Below, piece after piece: positions 56,486-64,000 of a stretch of 64,000 bases of DNA. The DNA lies in the NCBI RefSeq assembly GCF_000247815.1, contig NC_021677.1, positions 64,443,260 to 64,507,259 of the forward strand. The letters run 5' to 3'. Source of the stretch: Ficedula albicollis. Lineage: Eukaryota > Chordata > Aves > Passeriformes > Muscicapidae. The position numbers and the translations under genes were made by a program. Within the stretch, counting starts at the first letter, position 1. The number at the start of each line of letters is the position of its first letter. Below the pieces are notes generated by a model, which ran no database searches, had not been told where the DNA came from, and saw only the letters and a program-made list of their open reading frames with translations.

Positions 56486-58009
56486 AGCCCTGTGCCTGCT
56501 GCAGCTCCCACCCCTTTTCCTGAGGTCTAGGACAGGAACCCAACCCCTCCTCTCTTCCCAAAACCACAGAATCCTGGTCTTGAACACTTCCAGGTATGGA
56601 GGAGAATCCTGAAGGGTGAGACAGAGGGTGGGTCCTGAGGTTTGGTGTCTCCAGCTCTTCTACCTCTTCCCCTTGTCCTGTGGTTCCTTCAGTGCTGAAG
56701 CTGGCAGGACCCAGCAATCACCCCAGAGAAAGGGGTAACAGGGTCACACACCTCTCCAACCCATGGCTGGGGCATCCTGACTCACTGCCAGGCTCACAGG
56801 AGGCATCAGGCAGTGCTGCACCCCCAGGCAAAGTTCAGTTCAGAAATCCCAATGCCTGGCCCCACAGACAATGCAGGGATCAGAGCTTCTGCCTTCCCTC
56901 AAAGGGATCAACAAGGGGAACAGCAGAGAGAAGGTAAAAGCAGGTGTGTTACCAGCAAGAGATGCTCAGGGGTCCTTAAACTCTTCCTGTTCCCACCCAG
57001 CATTAGGGAGCACAGCCCTGGATCAGCCATGGATCCGCACCCTGCAGCCCATGCAGGAAATCAGTGTGGGGAGGAAGGGGAGGGAAAAGGACACTCTGGC
57101 ACTGGACACTGGCTGCAGTCTGCCCTCAGCAGCTCCTTGCTCCATCTGGGCACTGGGCTGGGGACAGGATGAGGTGTGGGAGCCCTGCCAGGCAGCATCC
57201 TGCCTTCCCAGAATGGGATCACACGGGCAGTGTGATCACACTGGCACTGCCTGGGCAGGGGAAGGGAGGAAAGGCTGGAGCACCAGCACTGTGCCTGTTC
57301 TGGAGAAGATGGATTGGCAAAGTGGGGATGGCAGTGTGTGCCTCTGGACATGTGTGATACCATGTACCCTCACTGAGAGATCGGTTGTTTCCTAAAGACA
57401 TTTTTTCTGCAGTGCTGTTGATGTTGCCTTTCATTCTTTGCACAGTATTTTATGGGCAGGGACACAGGAATTTCCTTTTAACCTCAGGGGTCATGCCAAG
57501 CCCAAACCCTGCCCCACCCCATGGGGCAGGAGAGGTGCAGAGTGGGCCAAAGAGACTGAGGATCCCCGAGCCCAGCAGCAGCTCAGTGTGACCGTGGCAG
57601 GAGCAGGCTGGGGAGGTGGAGGGAAGTGACGTTTCCAGGCTTTCTGGAGGATGACACACCACCACATCCGTGAGGACATGCAGGGACTAAATCATCCAGA
57701 CACAGCCTCTGGAGATGTGTCAGCACTAAAGGAACAAATAAGCAGTTTTAAAAATGCCTAGAAAAGACTTCTCATCAGATTGTTAAGCTTTATAAAAGCA
57801 CTCTGGAGCACTCCATGCTGAAGGAAGTGAGATTTGCTTCAGGACTAAAAGCTGCAGCATTGAGCCTGGCCCCAGAGCTCAGGAATGAAGTCCAAGGCTT
57901 CCAGTGCACTGATGGCTCAGGATATCTGATCCTCCTGGGGAAAGACAGACATGAGAGGGGATGAATTTTAATAGATTTGAGCTGAAAGAGGGTAGATTAA
58001 AATCAGCTA
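56486..58009. other. Unique sequence, no gene recognised
   Basis: About 1.5 kb of unique DNA. A short 'cacagaatcctggtcttgaa' segment near 56,565 may be a CR1 antisense scrap. Confidence 0.5.
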
Positions 58010-58395
58010 CTGGGAAGAAATCCTTCCCTGGGAGGGTGGGCAGAGCTGGCACAGGTGCCCAGAGCAGCTGTGGCTGCCCCTGGATCCCTGGAATGCCCAA
58101 GGCCAGGCTGGACACTGGGGCTGGAGCACCTGGGGCAGTGGGAGGTGCAGAAAGGGGTTGAGGGGCAGGACTGGAGCAGGGAGATTTTGATGGGGTATTG
58201 GGAAGGAATTCCTGGCTGGGCTGGAATTCCCAGATTTGCTGTGGCTGCCCCTGGATCCCTGGAATGCCCAAGGCCAGGCTGGACACTGGGGCTGGAGCAC
58301 CTGGGGCAGTGGGAGGTGCAGAAAGGGGTTGAGGGGCAGGACTGGAGCAGGGAGGAGAGGGGCAGAGCTCTGACCCTGAGAGGCTCCTGCTGACT
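58010..58395 (+). mobile_element. CR1 LINE 3' half with internal tandem duplication
   Basis: Sense CR1: 'gggaagaaatccttccctgg', 'gctgcccctggatccctgg', 'aggccaggctggacactgg', 'gcagtgggaggtgcag'. A segment of about 175 bases is present twice (about 58,068-58,180 and 58,240-58,355 share 'tggatccctggaatgccc' through 'aggactggagcaggga'). Confidence 0.77.
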
Positions 58396-58435
58396 GCCTG
58401 CCCCACGGGAAGGACCAGGAATCCCAGCTTGGTTA

Positions 58436-58907
58436 ATTGCAGAGCGTCTTAAAACATGACAACCAATTAACACCTTCACTATTACCCACAGTCTATCCCA
58501 ACTACCAACATTACCATATTCCTGTTACTATTTGCCAATCACAAAAGTTAGTGTGTTACAGTTTAAGCCAGAAGTTGCTTTTCAGTTTGCTTGCAGTGGA
58601 AAATTCTGAGATGTTTTCTCTACTTGCAACATGGCATTTTTGTTTGTCTATGAAAATCTTTCTGCTTGGTAAAAACAAATTTTGTCTGAGGTGGATTTAT
58701 CCTTTGCTGAGAGTCATAAAAGCCCCATCCAACTCACTTACCCTTTGCCTTCTTAGTTACCCAGTGAGACTAGCTCAGCAATTCTTTTCTTCTACACCAA
58801 AACTTGCTATAATTTCTATTCCTTCTTCAGATTCTACATTCAACAATCTTTCTGTTATACATACCTATCTGTGAGACCCTCCTGTCACAGCCTCATCCTT
58901 CCCAACA
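58436..58907 (-). mobile_element. Truncated solo LTR, antisense
   Basis: Reverse complement of the first three quarters of the LTR at 37,328-37,975. The 5' end (TGTTGGGAAGGATGAGG on the minus strand) is at 58,907. It breaks off at about 58,436, before the poly-A signal region. Identity is high but with many scattered differences, so these are separate old insertions rather than a recent duplication. Confidence 0.72.
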
Positions 58908-60204
58908 GGTGTGCAGCCCAGCAGAGCTCTGGCTGGCAGGGCTCCATCCCCTGCTCTGGGCTCTGCCCCAGCCCCAGCAAACCTGGGGGAGCCTCCCCAT
59001 CTCCCAGCCCAGCTGGCTCAGGCTCTGCCCAGGCTGCCCTGCCCTCCCAAAATGCCAAGTCACAAAACAAAGCTGCAAATAAAGGCTTGCTTCATCCACA
59101 AGGCCTAGAGGAATACAGACCTTTGGTTCTGATCTGGCAAGGGGAAAAATATGTTTTCTTTTCTCCCAGGGACAATAAATTTAATTTCAGAGGCATCTGA
59201 GCGAGGCCCGAGCAGAGGCTGCGCTGCCTGTCTGCAGCAGACGGGCATAGAACTGCAGGACTCGAGTGTGCCACCAGGGTAATGTTCTTCATATCCACAA
59301 CAGAAGTTGTTAGCTTGATTGTTAATCTGTAAAGTGTTTTTTTTCCCTAGGAGAAAACAGGCAAATTACAGAGTCAGTCATCAGGAGATGTTCCCACGGA
59401 TCCGATGGTGCATATGTGAGAAAATGCACGGCAGGAGCTGGGAGCAGCAGGGGCTGGGAGCAGCAGGAGCTGGGAGCAGCAGGGATTGGCTGCCCAGGAA
59501 CATCAGACCTGTGAAGTGCCCGGGGTGGGGACTGTGTGCTGGCCTGGAAAGGTCGGGCTGGGCACGGGGATGGTGGTTCATGGGAGGTCAGGCAGGTCCC
59601 TGCAATAACCCCAGTGCTGCTCCCCTCTCCCCTGAGTCCGAGCAGAAACAGGAATACTGGGCAGTGAGAAGATGAACCTATCCCTCCTGTGCCTGAGTGC
59701 AGCCAGAATCCCAAAGGGAGACTTTTCCCAGAGCTCAGGGAGCTGCACTGAGCTGCACACACACCCCAGCCCCTCGGATTCCTGCTCTGGGGACTCTGAG
59801 CCACTAACACGGCCGAGCCACCAGCCCCACCGAGCCACCAGCACTGCTGAGCCACCAGCACTGCTGGAAATTGTTCCTCTCCTCTCCTCTCCTCTCCTCT
59901 CCTCTCCTCTCCTCTTTCCCTATTTGGTTCCTGCCCCTACAACCAGGGTCTGTGATTTTGCATTTATTTTTCAAGTGAAATCATCTCTCTGAGCATTTAC
60001 AAATCCTGCAATGTGAACAGAGCCAAGTCCAGCACGGGGCAGTGAAGTGCTGACATGAGACCACCAGTTAGTAATGAAAATACAGTGCCCAGGTGAAAAT
60101 GCAGCATGAAAAGTTGGATATTTGGAAGTGCCCTGTTTCCTTCTCTTGGGCCAAAATTTCCAAGGTTTTGGCTGGTGATGTGATGGTATCAGAAAAAATT
60201 TAAA
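58908..60204. other. Unique sequence with small repeats
   Basis: Unique DNA with no gene seen. Small repeats: three 15-17 base 'gctgggagcagcagg' copies at about 59,437-59,485, and the (CCTCT)8 run listed separately. Confidence 0.5.
59876..59915. repeat. (CCTCT)8
   Basis: Eight perfect copies of a homopyrimidine pentanucleotide. Confidence 0.95.
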
Positions 60205-60300
60205 ATCATAGAATCACAGACTGGTGGGTTGAAAAAGATCTTAAAAACTATCTCATTCTGACCCCCTGCCATGGGCAGGGACACCTTCCCCTAGATTACG
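60205..60300 (-). mobile_element. CR1 LINE 3' end, antisense
   Basis: Typical antisense start: 'aaatcatagaatcacagac', 'ggtgggttgaaaaagatctt', then 'ccccctgccatgggcaggg' and 'acaccttcccctag'. Only the last 90 or so bases are present. Confidence 0.8.
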
Positions 60301-60600
60301 TTCCTCAGAGACAAAGAAAAAAATAGCTTTTTTTTTTCTTTGCTTATTTTTTCTTATTTGAAAGAGTTCCTTTTTATAAACATGACACAATTGATTCCTT
60401 GTTTATTGCTGCACTGCCATACATGTGTCTGTAGGTGTTCATTTGGAGATTTAGCACTTTATCATCAGTGAGAACACTTCTCTGCGAGTGTGCTGCTATG
60501 ATGAGTTAATTAAGTATTCATTGTAATAACACTGATATTAACAAACTTACTTGGCATTCATTTCCACCTGCATGTTCCATATTTCCCAATGAGCGCTATC
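60301..60600. other. AT-rich island, possible conserved noncoding element
   Basis: Non-repetitive AT-rich sequence with 'gatgagttaattaagtattc' and 'taacactgatattaac'. Possible enhancer-type island, unproven. Confidence 0.3.
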
Positions 60601-61289
60601 AGTGCTATTTTCACTGATCCTTGCAATCAGAAGTACAAAAATAAAAGCTCAGTGGGAGTGTGTGCGGGCCTGAGCTCCCCCACAGATTGCTCAGCCCCGA
60701 GGGGCTTTGCCCAGCGGGTTTGCCTCTCCCTGGGATCCCAGGCACGGCCACAGCTCTGGAGTCAGGCTCAGCTCACAGGACTTTGGGGCTCTTTTTAAAG
60801 TGCAGGGTCATTTGGGGCAAATACTTACATGGTGAGGGCATCTGCTCTGAACTGGGGAGAGGGTCCAGGATGGAGAACCATAGCCTGTGGGGCTGTGGGG
60901 CTGGAGTTCGGAGGTGTCTGTGGACACAGCCCTGCAGGGACAGCCACAGCACTCTCAACCCCTCCCTGTGCCCCCAGAGGGGTCCCCGTGTCACAACACC
61001 GAGGGGACAGCACAGCTGAGGGGACAGGCCTGGCTCTGGCACTGCCAGGGGATTTGGGGTGTGCCCATACAAACCTCTGGAGAGGAATGGAAATGGGGCT
61101 GCACAGGGCAGGCTGGAGCTTCCTCACACAACCAGAGATGCGTGGGGAAGGCAGCAGGGAGAGCAGAACAGCCCCAAAACGTGGCCAAAAACTGCTGGCA
61201 GGAGCAGCAGGATCATTATGGGAGGGAGGGCACAGGGGTGCCCGGAGCAGGGAGGCTTTCAGCAGGCAGCAGGCACGGCAGGGCAGTGA
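60601..61289. other. Unique sequence, no gene recognised
   Basis: GC-rich unique DNA, nothing identified. Confidence 0.5.
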
Positions 61290-62145
61290 CCCTGTGTGTG
61301 TTGACCCTGTGTGTGTCACACGGGCTGTGTGTGTGTCTGTGTGTGTGTGTCACACGGGCTGTGCGTCTATGTGTCTGTGTCTGTGTCTGTGTGTCTGTGT
61401 GTGTGTGCCTGTGTGTGTGTGCTCAGGTGTGGGATATTTCCATATCCTCCATTCCCTTTGGAATTTCATTTTCATTGTCATTTGGATGACCAGCAACTTC
61501 CAGCTAAATCTGCTCCAAAAAATACAAATAAACTGTGTGTCTGTGTGTGTGTGCGCCTGTGTGTGCGTGCGTGTGTGTCTGTCTGTGTATCTGTGTGTCT
61601 GTGTGTCTGTGTGTCTGTGTGTCTGTGTGTCTGTGTGTGTGTGTGTCTGTGTGTCTGTGTGTCTGTGTGTCTGTGTGTCTGTGTGTCTGTGTGTCTGTGT
61701 GTCTGTGTGTCTGTGTGTCTGTGTGTCTGTGTGTCTGTGTGTCTGTGTGTCTGTGTGTCTGTGTGTCTGTGTGTCTGTGTGTCTGTGTGTCTGTGTGTCT
61801 GTGTGTCTGTGTGTCTGTGTGTCTGTGTGTCTGTGTGTCTGTGTGTCTGTGTGTCTGTGTGTCTGTGTGTCTGTGTGTCTGTGTGTCTGTGTGTCTGTGT
61901 GTCTGTGTGTCTGTGTGTCTGTGTGTGTGTGTCACACGGGCTGTGTGTCTGTGTGTCTGTCTGTGCATGTGTGTGCCTGTGTGTACGCGTGTGCCTGTGT
62001 GTGTGTGTCTGTGTGTCTGTGTGTCTGTCTGTGTGCGTGTGTCTGTGTGTCTGTGTGTGTGTCTGTCTGTGTCTGTGTGTCACACACTCTGTGTGTGTGT
62101 CTGCGTGTCTGTGTGTCTGTCTCTGTCTGTTTGTATGTGTGTCTC
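61290..62145. repeat. Composite TG/TGTC array with octamer core
   Basis: TG-rich repeats, interrupted by about 110 bases of unique sequence at 61,420-61,530. Then a near-perfect 'tgtgtctg' 8 bp array runs from about 61,590 to 61,920, followed by variant units. This octamer is the reverse complement of the core of the array at 9,718-10,050. Confidence 0.96.
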
Positions 62146-62404
62146 CTCCTCAGGAGCAGCAGCACAGGGGGGCTGGCATAGCTCACCTGGGGCTGTTCCA
62201 TTGCTCTGAGCATTCCCTGAGCTGTGCTGAAATGCTCTCTGGTTTGCCAGCTCTGTGAGATCACCTGCACACAGAGCTCTGCATGCCCAGCTGGTGCCTG
62301 GGAGGATGATTCATTCAGCTGGCAGGTGCTGGCAGTGTATCTGGGGTGTTCTCACAGCTCCAGGAACACCATCCCATGGGACTGGACCAGGAACTAGGAA
62401 CAGC

Positions 62405-62467
62405 ATTCCTGTGACAGCACAGAAACACCATCTCTGTGACAGCACAGACACTCCATCCCTGTGACAG
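62405..62467. repeat. 25 bp minisatellite, left part
   Basis: Two to three 'gtgacagcacagaaacacc' type units that run into the poly-C run. Confidence 0.93.

Positions 62468-62516
<49 letters not shown>
62468..62516. repeat. Poly-C run 8 (49 bases)
   Basis: Pure C at the 'gacagCtacag' step of the 25 bp unit. Collapsing it to one C restores the array in phase. Confidence 0.98.
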
Positions 62517-63185
62517 TACAGACACACCATCCCTGTGACAGCTACAGACACACCATCCCTGTGACAGCTACAGACACTCCATCCCTGTGACAGTACAGAC
62601 ACAACATCCCTGTGACAGCACAGACACTCCATCCCTGTGACAGCTACAGACACAACATCCCTGTGACAGCACAGACACTGCATCCCTGTGACAGCACAGA
62701 CACACCATCTCTGTTACAGCACAGACACTCCATCCCTGTGACAGCACAGACACAACATCCCTGTGACAGCACAGACACTCCATCCCTGTGGCAGCACAGA
62801 CACAATCTCTGTGACAGCAGCACACACACTCCATCCCTGTGACAGCTACAGACACACCATCTCTGTGACAGCACAGACACAACATCCCTGTGACAGTACA
62901 GACACTCCATCCCTGTGACAGCACAGACACAACATCCCTGTGACAGCACAGACACTCCATTCCTGTGACAGCACAGACACACCATCTCTGTGACAGTACA
63001 GACACAATCCCTGTGACAGCACAGACACTGCATCCCTGTGACAGCACAGACACTCCATCCCTGTGACAGCTACAGACACTCCATCCCTGTGACAGCACAG
63101 ACACAACATCCCTGTGACAGCACAGACACACCATCCCTGTGACAGCACAGACACAATCCCTGTGACAGCACAGACACAATCCCTG
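62517..63185. repeat. 25 bp minisatellite, right part
   Basis: About 27 copies of a 25 bp unit ('catccctgtgacagcacaga' plus 'cacac' or 'cactc'), with variants 'gctaca', 'gtaca' and 20 bp short units. Frames on the minus strand stay open for long stretches (Cys-rich), not coding. Confidence 0.96.
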
Positions 63186-63469
63186 CTCCCGGACGAAAGC
63201 ATTGCCTGTGGAATGTAACTCCCACTCCTGAGTCTGGCTCAGCCCCTGGACAAGGGCAGCATGGGAGGTTTCACAGCTGCAGCACCTCTGCAGCAGCTGG
63301 TGCCAGGGAATCCCCCCCAGGCGCCACGGGGAGACACAAACGGAGCCATTAACCCTTTTGTAACAGCAGGTTGATTCCCAGCACGGTGTCAGATCCGATT
63401 TAACAGATTCAACAGCCAAAGTCCAGAACTGTCTGTCTCACAGGGACGCTAAAAGGCACAAACAGAGCA

Positions 63470-63690
63470 GGTAATATATTCAGAGATTCCAAAAGAACCC
63501 AATGCTAATAATTAGAAAATTAATTCCTTCCACTAAAAATAAACACATTGCTGGAACATTTAATACAATTGACAGCAGATAAAATTATTGTTCTATCCTA
63601 TTAAACCTCAACAAGTTTCTCCGAGGTTGTGACGGCATTTACTGAATTATCTCTGAAGTTCTTATGCAAATCAGAGGTAGAGCTGAATGT
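63470..63690. other. AT-rich island with octamer motif
   Basis: Non-repetitive AT-rich block with 'ctaataattagaaaattaa' and a perfect POU/Oct octamer ATGCAAAT at 63,664-63,671. Possible enhancer; conservation unknown. Confidence 0.35.
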
Positions 63691-64000
63691 CTAATACTGA
63701 GCTGTGTCTGCACCCAGCAGCCCCAGGACTCTCAGGAGGAGAAAGGAGGGCTGAGCCTCCCTGGGGGTTTGGCAGGTCCGTGTGTCTCTGGGAGGCAGCT
63801 GGCACACTCCCCTCTGCCAGCCCCACCAGGCAGGGCAGCCCTCTGTCACAGGAGTGCTTCAGGACAAAAGCTTCAGGAGAGTGCATTTCTCAGTTCTCAG
63901 CCCTGGTGCTTCTGTAAACCACCAGTCCTGTGTGGCTGGAAGGGTTCCAGCTCCTGGCACGGTCTCACCACAGCCACAGCTGGTGCATCACTTCCCAGCC
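63691..64000. other. Unique sequence, no gene recognised
   Basis: GC-rich unique DNA to the window edge; nothing identified. Confidence 0.5.

Noticed and set aside
62568..63419. 283-codon Cys-rich frame on the minus strand
   Set aside because: Translation of the 25 bp minisatellite with short indels; no flanking gene features.

Overview
This is vertebrate nuclear DNA, most likely avian and probably a songbird. At least sixteen fragments match the 3' half of CR1 LINEs in both orientations. Two unrelated groups of solo-LTR-like sequence are present. GC-rich unique sequence alternates with AT-rich islands, and minisatellites are very dense. The songbird assignment is an inference from the style of the CR1 tails, not from a gene. 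I found no protein-coding gene I can support, no rRNA or tRNA, and no CRISPR array. Nearly all long open frames come from tandem repeats whose unit length is a multiple of three, or from homopolymers.

Layout. 0-9.2 kb is mostly unique, with CR1 3' ends, a CpG-rich patch (2.45-3.19 kb), a 456 bp tandem duplication (6.2-7.1 kb) and an AT-rich island that looks like a conserved noncoding element (8.7 kb). 9.2-11.1 kb holds GACA/CA arrays and two poly-C runs. 11.4-13.3 kb holds minisatellites and a duplicated CR1 tail. 13.3-17.2 kb is unique, with one weak exon-like segment at 14.27 kb. 17.2-19.0 kb is a 1.73 kb uninterrupted TTCC array. 19.1-26.7 kb has CR1 fragments, two poly-C runs and a 54 bp minisatellite. 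27.5 kb is AT-rich. 28.1-34.5 kb carries four tandem arrays, a TAGAA array, an LTR, and a CR1 containing a poly-C run. A solo LTR lies at 37.3-38.0 kb. 38.1-40.2 kb is an identical duplication either side of a poly-C run. 46.4-51.6 kb is a G-rich minisatellite interrupted by 4.7 kb of C and an N gap. 55.0-56.5 kb is a 27 bp minisatellite with two higher-order forms. 58.0-58.9 kb holds a CR1 and a truncated LTR. 61.3-63.2 kb holds TG/TGTC arrays and a 25 bp minisatellite.

The most unusual signal is a set of eight pure poly-C runs (49 to 4,729 bases, about 8.7 kb in total, roughly 14% of the window). All are C on this strand. Most sit inside or beside tandem repeats. In several the run grows from an existing C and the flanking repeat resumes in phase; in others the flanking sequence is duplicated on both sides. 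I think sequencing or assembly artefact is the likeliest explanation, but true dC/dG expansion is not excluded. I did not find a new gene system; the points worth checking concern repeat biology, assembly integrity and possible regulatory islands.
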